Assembly: GCA_947628955.1 (NCBI GenBank)
Contig: CANRBX010000027.1
Coordinates: forward strand, 1-35,871
Source of the DNA: an uncultured Lachnospiraceae bacterium
Lineage (GTDB): Bacteria > Bacillota > Clostridia > Lachnospirales > Lachnospiraceae
Direction: 5' to 3'
DNA: 35,871 nt
Positions 17,011 through 24,571 of the stretch are shown here, in pieces (position 1 is the stretch's first letter; every line of letters starts with the position of its first letter). Below the pieces are notes generated by a model that was not told the origin of the DNA, ran no database searches, and was given only the letters and a program-made list of their open reading frames with translations. The position numbers were made by a program, and so were the translations under genes.

Positions 17011-18281
17011 GCTCCTTTCTGGTTCGGTTTCTTGACGATCTCCGGCCGCGGCGAGATCTCTCCTGCCTTCATCAGGGCGATCTTTGTCATCAGCGGTCCG
17101 GCCAGCTCATAGATCAGCACGGAAAACAGCGTGATATTGCGGATCAGCCGCCCGGCCTCTCCCATCGTCTCCGTCACCGTCATCGACATGCCCAGCGCCA
17201 CGCCCGCCTGCGGCAGCAGCGTGATCCCCAGGTACTTCCGGATCTCGTCGCTGCACTTCATCCATCTGGCTCCGGCATAGGCCCCGATATATTTTCCGAG
17301 CGAGCGGAACACGATGTATGTAATGCCGCAGCCCACGATCGCGATATTCGCGAACACGCCGAGCTCCAGCTCCGCGCCGCTGAGCACGAAAAACAGTACA
17401 AACAGGGGCGCGGTCCACTTGTCCGCCCTCGCCATCATATCCTCAGAAAAATCACAGATATTGCAGAACACGGTGCCGAGCATCATGCAGACCAGCAGGG
17501 AGGAAAAGCCGATCGTCACACCGCCTATCTTAAACTTCATCATTGCCACCGCCACCGTAAAGAGCACAAACGTGATGATGATCGACAGACGGCGGCTGTT
17601 CGACTCGAAGTACCGCTCCGCAATCGTCAGCAGGACGCCCATTACGGCGCCGAGCACCAGCGACAGAACCACCTCGAGAAGCGGCTCCACGAGCACCGAG
17701 ACGACACTGACAGAACCGCTGTCAAGCGCCGAGGCGATCCCGGTCGAGACCGCAAAAACGACAAGCCCGATCGCGTCGTCCAGGGCGACGATCGGCAGAA
17801 GGATCCTGGTCAGCGGGCCGTCCGCCTTGTACTGGCGCACAACCATCAGAGTCGCGGCCGGGGCCGTCGCCGTCGCGATCGCTCCCAGCACCAGCGCCAT
17901 GGACATGCTGATCACATCCGGCATGAGCAGATGCAGGACGATCATCGCCAGATCGACCAGGACGGTCGCGGTCAGCGCCTGCGTAAATGCGATCACGGTC
18001 GCCTGCCGCCCGATCTTTTTCAGCTGCGGGATCCGGAACTCATTTCCGATATCAAATGCGATAAAGCCGAGCGCCACATCGCAGAAGATCGAGTACTCCT
18101 TCACATTCGCCGCGCTCAGAAAGCCGAGCCCGGCAACGCCGAGCTGCCCCAGCACATACGGGCCGACCAGAATCCCCGCCACCAGATAAGCGGTCACCGC
18201 CGGAAGCTTCAGAAGCTTCGCCACACGCGACATCAGAAGTCCCGCCATCATCGCGACACTCAGACTGAATAATTGTTCCAT
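17007..18281 (-). CDS. CPA2-family cation/proton antiporter
   Basis: The 424-residue membrane protein has about 12 segments and the Na+/H+ exchanger fold. Evidence is the start (SVAMMAGLLMSRVAKLLKLP), AVTAYLVAGILVGPYVLG, ATATAPAATLMVV and the paired Asp motif VALDDAIGLVVF of the ion site. It has no C-terminal RCK/TrkA-N domain, unlike KefB/KefC, so it is probably a simple Na+(K+)/H+ antiporter. The start follows AGAGGAGA. It is coupled to the downstream YitT gene by a 4-bp overlap. Confidence 0.9.
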   Translation of the reverse strand: MEQLFSLSVAMMAGLLMSRVAKLLKLPAVTAYLVAGILVGPYVLGQLGVAGLGFLSAANVKEYSIFCDVALGFIAFDIGNEFRIPQLKKIGRQATVIAFTQALTATVLVDLAMIVLHLLMPDVISMSMALVLGAIATATAPAATLMVVRQYKADGPLTRILLPIVALDDAIGLVVFAVSTGIASALDSGSVSVVSVLVEPLLEVVLSLVLGAVMGVLLTIAERYFESNSRRLSIIITFVLFTVAVAMMKFKIGGVTIGFSSLLVCMMLGTVFCNICDFSEDMMARADKWTAPLFVLFFVLSGAELELGVFANIAIVGCGITYIVFRSLGKYIGAYAGARWMKCSDEIRKYLGITLLPQAGVALGMSMTVTETMGEAGRLIRNITLFSVLIYELAGPLMTKIALMKAGEISPRPEIVKKPNQKGA

Positions 18282-18400
18282 AACAATCTCCTCTTTTCTT
18301 CAAAGCTGTGCTTTTTGCAGAACCGGCGACCGCCGCGGGCCCCCGGTTTTGCGAATCCATCCTACCACGCCGCATGGCTTTTTTCAACCCCTTCCTGATA

Positions 18401-18498
18401 ATGCCAGAGGCAAAAATCATCAACCACAATACGCTTGCGCAGAAGTGGTTTTATGACTTAATGACCCGCCCAGGCATGAGGAAGAAGCGGGGTCGGGG
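18401..18498. repeat. Dispersed 98-bp hairpin repeat, copy 1
   Basis: It matches 34770-34867 at 87 of 98 positions without gaps. The core is a large inverted repeat around GCGCTTGCGC; in this copy the left arm has decayed while the right arm (GTGGTTTTATGACTTAATGA, continuing CCC) is intact. It lies in the 274-bp space upstream of the antiporter gene, next to the 3' end of the AraC gene. The rest of that space shows nothing recognisable. Confidence 0.8.
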
Positions 18499-18555
18499 TG
18501 CTGAGCGCCAGTGGCACTCGTTTAGCACCGCCCGAAGCGGAGCGGAGAGTCGGGA

Positions 18556-19422
18556 TCAGATCTGGCCCAGCTCCGCGGCCTCCGATCTTCGGATCCGCAC
18601 CTCCCGCGGCGTGCAGCCGTAGACCTCGCGGAACATCCTGTTAAACAGCTTATAATTGGTAAAGCCGTGTTTCTCGGCCGCCTCCATGATCCCGATCGTC
18701 ATGCTGCAGATATCCTGATAAATGTGCACCAGCCGCACCTCGTTCAGATACCTCAGAAAGGACACTCCCATATTCTTCCGGAAAAAACGGCTGAAATATT
18801 CGCGGCTCAGATAAAAATGGGAGGAAATGTCCTGCAGGGAAACCGGCTCCGCATGGTGCTCTTCAATATAATCCGTGATCTCTTCCAGCCGCCTGAGGAT
18901 CTCCTCCTGATCCGTCCGCCTGACGATCCCCCGGTCGGTGGAAAAGTGATTCAGAAGCTCATAAAAAATGTCCATCGCGACAGCGAAGCTCTTCACTTTG
19001 TACCCCATCTGCGACAGGATGCAGAGCGGCGGAAGCACCTTCAGCATATCACAGATGCGCAGATACGCATCCAGCTGCTCCGGCCGCAGCGTCCCCTTGG
19101 CGCACTGAAAGGTGCAGCGCTCTACCTCCGGGACAAAATTTTTCAGCACCTTGCGCGAGTACTGGATCACCGCAAGCATCGCGTCCCGCCTGTACCAGCA
19201 CTCGTGCAGCTGGTCGGAGTCAATGACGATAAACTCCCCCGGCACAAGGCTGTAGGACTTTCCGTCGATCAGGATGTTCCCGCTTCCATTCAGCACATAG
19301 ACGAGCTCGATCATCGGGTGCCAGTGCACCGGATGGCTCTTGCTCGTGGACGTGTTCTGGCTTGTGTGAAAGAACATCTGTATGCCTGTCTGCTCCGGAT
19401 CAAATAGCGGTTCATTGTTCAT
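18556..19422 (-). CDS. AraC-family transcriptional regulator with cupin sensor domain
   Basis: The 288-residue regulator starts at the second ATG (19422), which is best spaced from GGAGGG. The N-terminal cupin (about 15-100) has HPVHWHPMIELVYVLNGSGN and LVPGEFIVIDSDQLHE, typical of sugar- or small-molecule-sensing AraC proteins. The C-terminal double helix-turn-helix (about 185-285) has VSLQDISSHFYLSREYFSRF and EKHGFTNYKLFNRMFREVYG. It is divergent from a 48-residue small gene, and a pair of direct repeats lies between them. No catabolic genes adjoin it, so its regulon is unknown. Confidence 0.92.
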   Translation of the reverse strand: MNNEPLFDPEQTGIQMFFHTSQNTSTSKSHPVHWHPMIELVYVLNGSGNILIDGKSYSLVPGEFIVIDSDQLHECWYRRDAMLAVIQYSRKVLKNFVPEVERCTFQCAKGTLRPEQLDAYLRICDMLKVLPPLCILSQMGYKVKSFAVAMDIFYELLNHFSTDRGIVRRTDQEEILRRLEEITDYIEEHHAEPVSLQDISSHFYLSREYFSRFFRKNMGVSFLRYLNEVRLVHIYQDICSMTIGIMEAAEKHGFTNYKLFNRMFREVYGCTPREVRIRRSEAAELGQI

Positions 19423-19437
19423 TTTCATCCCTCCGAT

Positions 19438-19473
19438 GTCAATTTTGACCTATTTGAAAGTCAATTAAATGAC
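19438..19473. promoter_or_regulatory. Direct-repeat pair, candidate AraC operator
   Basis: GTCAATTTTGAC (19438) and GTCAATTAAATGAC (19460) start 22 bp apart, two helical turns, just upstream of the AraC gene and facing the small gene at 19584. Same-face half-sites suit an AraC dimer; the assignment is inferred. Confidence 0.5.
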
Positions 19474-19583
19474 TAATAGTTCTCCAAAAACAATGATATC
19501 ATAGGAAACGTAAAAAGCAATCCCCTTTTTCACAGGGAACTGCGAAATCAACAACAACCAAAACAGGATAAGGAGGAAAAAAT

Positions 19584-19730
19584 ATGAAACAGTATATTTT
19601 GACGACGGACCTGGCTGCATATGAATCTGCGCTGAAGGAACTCACGCTGTGGAACCGTCTGAAAAGGTACTTTCGGAACAACGGTCACGCTATCGCAGCG
19701 GCGATCACCCGAACATCTGAGGAAAGATAA
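19584..19730 (+). CDS. Unrecognised 48-residue small protein
   Basis: The start has an excellent AAGGAGGAAAAAAT ribosome site. The 48-residue product begins MKQYILTTDLAAYESALKEL and ends in a basic helix-prone stretch (TLWNRLKRYFRNNGHAIAAA) plus TRTSEER. It has no signal peptide, membrane segment or known motif. It is divergent from the AraC regulator across the direct repeats at 19438-19473. A small regulated cytoplasmic protein or peptide is the best description. A chance ORF is possible, but the ribosome site argues against it. Confidence 0.6.
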   Translation: MKQYILTTDLAAYESALKELTLWNRLKRYFRNNGHAIAAAITRTSEER

Positions 19731-19803
19731 ATTCCGGTATACCTTAACATTTTAAAATAACCGCAAAACGGCCTGTCCGGCGCCCGAGAGGATGCCAGGC
19801 AGG

Positions 19804-19883
19804 CTGTTTTGCTGTTTTGCTGTTTTGCTGTTTTGCTGTTTTGCTGTTTTGCTGTTTTGCTGTTTTGCTGTTTTGCTGTTCTG
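19804..19883. repeat. 8-bp microsatellite (CTGTTTTG)9
   Basis: Nine perfect CTGTTTTG copies (19804-19875) and one variant are followed by degenerate CTG-containing units to about 19960. It lies between the small gene and the 3' end of the PAP2 gene. The weak stem GCCTG/CAGGC just before it could be a terminator whose T-tract has expanded. Confidence 0.95.
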
Positions 19884-20011
19884 CTGTTGTTTTTCTGCTG
19901 GTTTGCTGCTTTCCTGCTGTCATTTCGCTGCTGTCCTGCTGCCGCTCTGCTGCTGTCCCCGCCATGTGTCTGCCGGCCGCACTTCGTGCCGTCCGGCCCG
20001 CTCGCAGGCGC

Positions 20012-20959
20012 TTACGAAAGCCCAATTTTTCCCAGCAGCTTTATGATGACAGGCGCGCCTGCCGTAATGTAAAGGATCAGCGCAAACTGTTCCAGCGCTT
20101 TCCCGGGTCCGCCGGCGACCGCGCCCGAGATCAGCGGGGCCGCGTAAAGCTTCAGCGCCTCGTAGACCGCGATGCAGACGGCAAAGCGGAGCGCGCGGAA
20201 ATACCATTTGCCGTCCGTCCTGAAATTCACAAATCTCCGTTCCAGAAACCATCCCACAATAAAGCCGAGGCCCATGCCGGCGTTTTTGAAGGAATCAGCC
20301 GACATTTTGGCCGGATCCACGATCACCTCGCCGACCGCGTCATAGTCAACCGGATAACCCTTCACAGAGGCATAGACGATCAGCAGGAGGCACAGCGCCG
20401 CGCCGGCCAGGAGGACGATCCAGTCCTTCTGCGGATTCCTGTCCACCCAGTCAAGCACTCTGCCCAAAACGAGCAGCAGCGCGGCCGCCAGGACAATAGA
20501 GACAATAACGTCCTGCGGCGTGTGCACTCCCAGATAGTTCCGCGAAAAGCCGACCAGCAGAACCAGGGCCGCCATAAGCCCCCGGAAAAGCTTCGGATAT
20601 TTTTTTTCGGATGCGAGCCCGCCGAAAAAGCTGGAGGCATTCGCAGAATGCCCGCTCGGGAAAGAATAGCCCGTGGCATCCCCCATCGCCTCCGGAACGG
20701 GCATCACGCGCGCATCCCGGATCCATGGGCGGTACACGCAGGCCGTGATCTTCAGAAAGCCGTTGACCACGCGGTTGTAATAAAGGGTCATCATCAGAAA
20801 GATCCCTTCGCGCTTGTCGATGCACCAGTAGACGAAGGCGGCGAGAAGCGTGACGACCGACGCCTCGCCCAGCTTTGTGACCAACCCGAACGCGCCGTTG
20901 AGCACACCGCCCGTGGCCTCGCGCAGATCCTGCAGGAACAGTAAATACTGAATATCCAT
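20012..20959 (-). CDS. PAP2-family membrane phosphatase
   Basis: The 315-residue membrane protein has the three PAP2 phosphatase motifs: KITACVYRP (70-78), YSFPSGHSA (PSGH 101-104) and SRNYLGVHTPQDV (catalytic His146). Members dephosphorylate lipid phosphates such as undecaprenyl diphosphate, phosphatidic acid or sphingoid phosphates. The extended C-terminal membrane region (about 200-315) fits the DedA-unrelated, longer PAP2 proteins of Firmicutes. The start follows AGAAGGAGA. Undecaprenyl diphosphate recycling would fit the wall theme of the window but is not proven. Confidence 0.9.
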   Translation of the reverse strand: MDIQYLLFLQDLREATGGVLNGAFGLVTKLGEASVVTLLAAFVYWCIDKREGIFLMMTLYYNRVVNGFLKITACVYRPWIRDARVMPVPEAMGDATGYSFPSGHSANASSFFGGLASEKKYPKLFRGLMAALVLLVGFSRNYLGVHTPQDVIVSIVLAAALLLVLGRVLDWVDRNPQKDWIVLLAGAALCLLLIVYASVKGYPVDYDAVGEVIVDPAKMSADSFKNAGMGLGFIVGWFLERRFVNFRTDGKWYFRALRFAVCIAVYEALKLYAAPLISGAVAGGPGKALEQFALILYITAGAPVIIKLLGKIGLS

Positions 20960-20998
20960 CTGTAATCTCCTTCTGCCAGACAGGCGGCTTCACCGGAG

Positions 20999-21131
20999 CG
21001 CGTCTCCGGCCTGCCGCTTTCCGGAATCCCCGGACCGGCTGATCTCCGGCCCTGCCGCTTCCCGAAATCCCCGGGCAGCTGATCTCCGGTCCTGCCGCTT
21101 CCTGAAATCCCAGGCCGGCTGATCTCCGGCC
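20999..21131. repeat. 40-bp tandem repeat upstream of the PAP2 gene
   Basis: CTGATCTCCGG recurs at 21039, 21079 and 21119, and a partial copy starts near 20999. The 40-bp unit also contains CCTGCCGCTTCC and GAAATCCC. The array fills most of the space between the VOC gene stop and the PAP2 start, where the PAP2 leader or promoter would be. Confidence 0.85.
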
Positions 21132-21153
21132 CTCCGTGTACTTTCTGTGCGCC

Positions 21154-21537
21154 CTACAGCTTCTGCAGGAACTCCACAATCTCATTGTTCGGGCCCTGCA
21201 CGCAGATATACCTTACGCCGTTCTCCCAGTATGGCAGGAACTGCGGCCCTTCCACGACCGGATAGCCGGTCTTCTGCACCTCCTCCAGCGTTTTGTCAAG
21301 ATCGGAAACTGCCAGCGCGATATGGTCGATCGCGCCGCGCTTCCCGGTCGCCTGCCCGTTCTTCTCATAAGTCTCGATCAGGATGTCCCCGCAGGAGAAA
21401 AACACGACCCTGCCGTTGTTCTCCGTCTCGTACCTGAATGTAAATCCGAGCGCCTGGTAAAACGCGATCGTCTTCTCCATGTCGTTCGTCGGAATCCCCA
21501 CATGCTGATACCCTGTCACAAAATCTGTTGCTGCCAT
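21154..21537 (-). CDS. VOC-superfamily (glyoxalase/bleomycin-resistance fold) protein
   Basis: The 127-residue protein has two beta-alpha-beta-beta-beta units: YQHVGIPTNDMEKTIAFYQA with LGF, and AIDHIALAVSDLDKTLEEV. Metal-site residues are His (QHVG and DHIA) and Glu (NEIVEF). The family includes lactoylglutathione lyase, epimerases and resistance proteins; the substrate here is unknown. The start is preceded by AAAAGGAGG. It is convergent with nothing and probably monocistronic. It ends with TAG. Confidence 0.88.
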   Translation of the reverse strand: MAATDFVTGYQHVGIPTNDMEKTIAFYQALGFTFRYETENNGRVVFFSCGDILIETYEKNGQATGKRGAIDHIALAVSDLDKTLEEVQKTGYPVVEGPQFLPYWENGVRYICVQGPNNEIVEFLQKL

Positions 21538-21579
21538 AAAAAAACCTCCTTTTCCTGCTTCGCGGAAATCCCCGCCGCA

Positions 21580-21753
21580 GAACCCTGTAATCCATTTACG
21601 GCGCGTATCCGTGCCTTTTATCGGAATCTGCTTCGCACATTCCGATAAGTTATATTACAGGAAGCGCTCCGCGAACCCCGTAATCCATTTGCGGCGCGCA
21701 GACGCGCCTTTTATCGGAATCTGCTGCTGCAGCTTCCGATAAGTTGTATTATA
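21580..21753. repeat. Duplicated 80-bp double-hairpin element, 93-bp spacing
   Basis: 21580-21659 and 21673-21752 align without gaps, starting GAACCC(T/C)GTAATCCATTT. Each holds a stem of TTATCGGAA / TTCCGATAA, and the second copy also has GGCGCGC/GCGCGCC-type pairing. The pair occupies the 323-bp gap between the end of vanT and the VOC start. The rest of that gap shows only a short GGGGCA/TGCCCC hairpin at about 21837-21850. Confidence 0.7.
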
Positions 21754-21860
21754 CCGCGATTCTCCGGAAATAGAAATATAAAAAATCCGCGGAACTCCCT
21801 TTTTGTTTCTTCTGCAGCAGTGACGCGATGATGCCGGGGCAGATGCCCCCGCGCGGATCG

Positions 21861-22982
21861 TCAGGGAACGCTTATCCTCTCCAGCCTGCTCCCCAGTCTG
21901 CTCAGTATTTCATTGGAAATCGTCCCCGCCATATCCGCAAATTCATCTGCCGTAATCTGCATGTTCCCGCACTTTCCGATCAGCACCGCCTCATCTCCCG
22001 GCAATACCCCGGGGATCTCCGAGACGTCGATCAGAAGCTGATCCATACAGATGCGTCCGATCATGGGCGCGCTGCAGCCGTTCACCAGCACCTTTCCTCT
22101 GTCTGACAGCTCCCGCGGGACGCCGTCCGCGTATCCGATCGAAACCGCCGCAATTTTCCTCTCCCTCCCGGCCGTATAAGCCCGTCCGTATCCGGCACTC
22201 TCCCCGGCATGCAGCCGTCTGACGCACGCGATCCTCGCCTTCAGCGACAGAACCGGCTTCAGGCAGATGCCGGCCGCCGTTTTGTCCCCGGGCGAACTCA
22301 GCGCACCGTAAAGGGCAATCCCGGGCCTGGCATAATCACAGCGCAGATCCGGATAATTCAGTATCCCATAGCTCCCCTGAATATGCGTCTTAAAGCCGGT
22401 GATCCCTTTTTCCTTCAGCTGCCGGATCACCGAACGGAAATCTGCGATCTGCCTGCGGGTAAACACCTTTTCCTCATCAGAGACTCCGTCTGAAACACAC
22501 AAATGGGAAAACACGCCCGTGACCTTCAGGCATCCAAACTGCCATATCCTGCAGATTTTTCCGATATTCTCACACCGCTCCCCCAGCCGGTGCATTCCCG
22601 TGTCTACGCCGACGTGCACCTTCAGCACGCGCCCGCAGGACTGCAGCTGCTTTGCATAGGCAAAGTCTATCACAGTCTGCGTCAGATCATAACGCTACAG
22701 CTCCGGAAAATCCTCCGCAGAGGTATAGTCCAGGATCAGGATCTGCCCTGTGATCCCTGCCTCCCTCAACAGGACCGCCTCCCCCACGGAGGCCACGCAA
22801 AAATCCCGTATCCCCATATCCTGCAGGGCCTTTCCGATCAGCGCTGCCCCATGCCCATACGCATTTGCCTTCACCGCCGGCATGAGCAGGCAGTCTTCCG
22901 GTAGAAGGCTCTGCAGCTGCCTCAGATTCGACGCCAGGTTCTTCATATCGAGCTCGATCCACGCCCGGCCTTTCTGGTACAT
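21861..22982 (-). pseudogene. vanT: VanT serine/alanine racemase module, interrupted by an amber codon
   Basis: This is an alanine racemase-type domain. From an ATG ending at 22982 (AGGGGGTGACGGG before it) come GRAWIELDMKNLASNLRQ and the PLP lysine motif PAVKANAYGHG (Lys38). A TAG at 22695-22697 then falls exactly where the protein should continue (ILDYTSAEDFPEL, stop, RYDLTQTVIDFAYAKQL). The same frame runs on to 21861 with the catalytic tyrosine region AGESAGYGRAY and IGRICMDQLLIDVSEI. No single product contains both catalytic residues. In VanT the domain makes D-Ser for D-Ala-D-Ser stem peptides and is fused to a membrane module. Here it is also in a different frame from that module. Confidence 0.85.
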
Positions 22983-24571
22983 CCCGTCACCCCCTCTCTT
23001 TTGCATCTGCTTTTTCTGTATTTTTCTCCCTGTTTTGTTCTGTTTTCGTTCCGCTTTTCTCTTTGCTTCTGCCCTGTTTTCGTTCCGCTTTTCTCTTTGC
23101 TTTTGTCTGTTTTTCGTTCTGTTTTCGCTCCGCTTTCTCTTTGTTTTTGTCCTGTTTTTTGTTCTGTTTTCGCTTCGCTCATCTCTTTGCTTTTGTCCTG
23201 TTTTTTGTTCTGTTTTCGTTCCGCTCTTCTCTTTGCTTTTGTCCTGTTTTCGCTTCCGTTTTCGTCTCTGCAGAAAGCCCCTGCCCTCACAACAGACCGG
23301 ATCACATACGTGACCGCCAGCGACGCCGCACAGACAGTCAGATACTGCACAAATGTATTCCTGATCAGCAGCTCTTCCAGTCCGGCGGCCTTTGCAGCTT
23401 TGTGCAGCACAGCGATCACTGCAGGATGCAGAACGTAAAGCAGCATGGAGCAGTTCCGAATCCATCCGGGCGCCTCTCCCCGCATCATAAGCAGGAGCCG
23501 GAACAGAAAATACATCACAGGAAGCAAAAACAGATACATGCTGTTGTGTCTCTGCAGATGCAGGCTGTACGTAGCATATCCCTCCGCAAGCATGGCCGCA
23601 AAAGACAGGAGCAGGCCCTTCGCACAGCCAGCGCTGTCCCGCCTGTGGCCCACAGCCGGCCCGAAGTTCCCGCTGAGTGGCCGCCCGTTCCTGTTCCCGC
23701 TGAGCGGCTGCTCGTTCCTGTTCCCGCTGAGTGGCCGCTCGTTCCTGTTCCCGCTGAGTGGCTGCTCGTTCCTGTTCCCGCTGAGTGGCTGCTCGTTCCT
23801 GTTCCCGCTGAGTGGCCGCTCGTTCCTGTCAGGCCTGCCGCCTCCATCGCGGTCTCCCCTGCTATGTCCCCTGCATCCGCCATATCCGCCGCATCCGCTC
23901 TCCCGGCACGTCTCCGTCTCATCCCGAAGATTGATCAGCACCCCGAGCAGAAGAAAAACCGGGGCATAAAAGATCCCGTTTCTCGTGTAACTGCTGACAG
24001 AAAAGATCCGGCTGTAAATCCGGCAGAGCAGAGGGATCCGCTCTGCCAGTCCATAATAGCTGTCGCCGAACAGGCCCACAGTATATGCTGCCAGGGAAAA
24101 GAGAGCTGCCGCCCGTATGGCCGCCTGCACAGACCCCCGCAGCCGGCACAGCACACGCAGAAGAATCGCCAGTATTATGACGCCGGTCATCGCGGCCGGA
24201 AAATACCATAAATGGTAAAATGTCCCGTCAAACAGCAAAGTCCTTACCGCATCCGGCGCGCTGTGCGGCACGTTTCCCGAGTACAGGGCAAGCGGCGTAT
24301 AAAAGAGCGTCGCCGCCAGGTATAGAATCCCGTTTTTTGCAAGATATCTGCGGACAGCCTGCTTCTTCCTGAATCCGCTCTTTACGTACGGCGCCAGCAC
24401 AAAATATCCCGTAGTCACAAGAAAAAACGGTACCGCAATCCTCCCTGCGCAGCAGGTGAGCAGATAGTCCGCCTCCCTGCTCCAGACGGAAAACGGACCG
24501 ATATGGATCCCAATCACCAGAAAAGCCGCCGCCAGGCGGAAACGATCCACCCCCGCATAAGCCTTTTTCAT
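22943..24571 (-). CDS. vanT: VanT membrane module, frameshifted from its racemase domain
   Basis: The first about 430 residues form the acyltransferase-like integral membrane module of VanT (start MKKAYAGVDRFRLAAAFLVI; LYVLHPAVIAVLHK near 379-391), with about ten membrane segments. A loop at about 248-303 is replaced by six 9-residue repeats (RNEQPLSGN). The cytoplasmic linker (from about 436) is a Lys/Gln/Glu/Arg repeat in which the reading frame departs from that of the racemase; the ORF then ends at a missense tail (GRGSSSI). In intact VanT the linker joins the two modules in one chain. Its ATG overlaps the ligase stop by 4 bp (ATGA), behind GGCGGGGAGA. Confidence 0.8.
   Translation of the reverse strand: MKKAYAGVDRFRLAAAFLVIGIHIGPFSVWSREADYLLTCCAGRIAVPFFLVTTGYFVLAPYVKSGFRKKQAVRRYLAKNGILYLAATLFYTPLALYSGNVPHSAPDAVRTLLFDGTFYHLWYFPAAMTGVIILAILLRVLCRLRGSVQAAIRAAALFSLAAYTVGLFGDSYYGLAERIPLLCRIYSRIFSVSSYTRNGIFYAPVFLLLGVLINLRDETETCRESGCGGYGGCRGHSRGDRDGGGRPDRNERPLSGNRNEQPLSGNRNEQPLSGNRNERPLSGNRNEQPLSGNRNGRPLSGNFGPAVGHRRDSAGCAKGLLLSFAAMLAEGYATYSLHLQRHNSMYLFLLPVMYFLFRLLLMMRGEAPGWIRNCSMLLYVLHPAVIAVLHKAAKAAGLEELLIRNTFVQYLTVCAASLAVTYVIRSVVRAGAFCRDENGSENRTKAKRRAERKQNKKQDKSKEMSEAKTEQKTGQKQRESGAKTERKTDKSKEKSGTKTGQKQREKRNENRTKQGEKYRKSRCKREGVTGCTRKAGRGSSSI
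23031..23258. repeat. Tandem repeat in the VanT linker, units of 44, 33, 45, 46 and 46 bp
   Basis: T-rich units starting TGTTTT on the plus strand begin at 23031, 23075, 23108, 23153 and 23199, with a partial sixth. On the minus strand they encode Lys/Gln/Glu/Arg/Thr-rich peptides in more than one frame, all open. Units of 44 and 46 bp are not multiples of three, so the array itself shifts the frame between the membrane and racemase modules. Confidence 0.85.
23671..23829. repeat. 27-bp tandem repeat, six copies, in the VanT membrane module
   Basis: Copies start at 23671, 23698, 23725, 23752, 23779 and 23806 and differ at only a few positions. Each encodes nine residues (GNRNEQPLS or GNRNERPLS) in a hydrophilic loop between membrane segments. 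The frame is preserved. Confidence 0.92.

Noticed and set aside
19792..20072. Leu/Cys/Phe-rich plus-strand frames in all three phases
   Set aside because: They are products of the octamer repeat, which is open in every frame, and have no ribosome sites.
22695..22697. TAG read as a sense codon (pyrrolysine or suppressor)
   Set aside because: TAG ends several intact genes here, and no suppressor tRNA or pyl genes are seen. A nonsense mutation is simpler.
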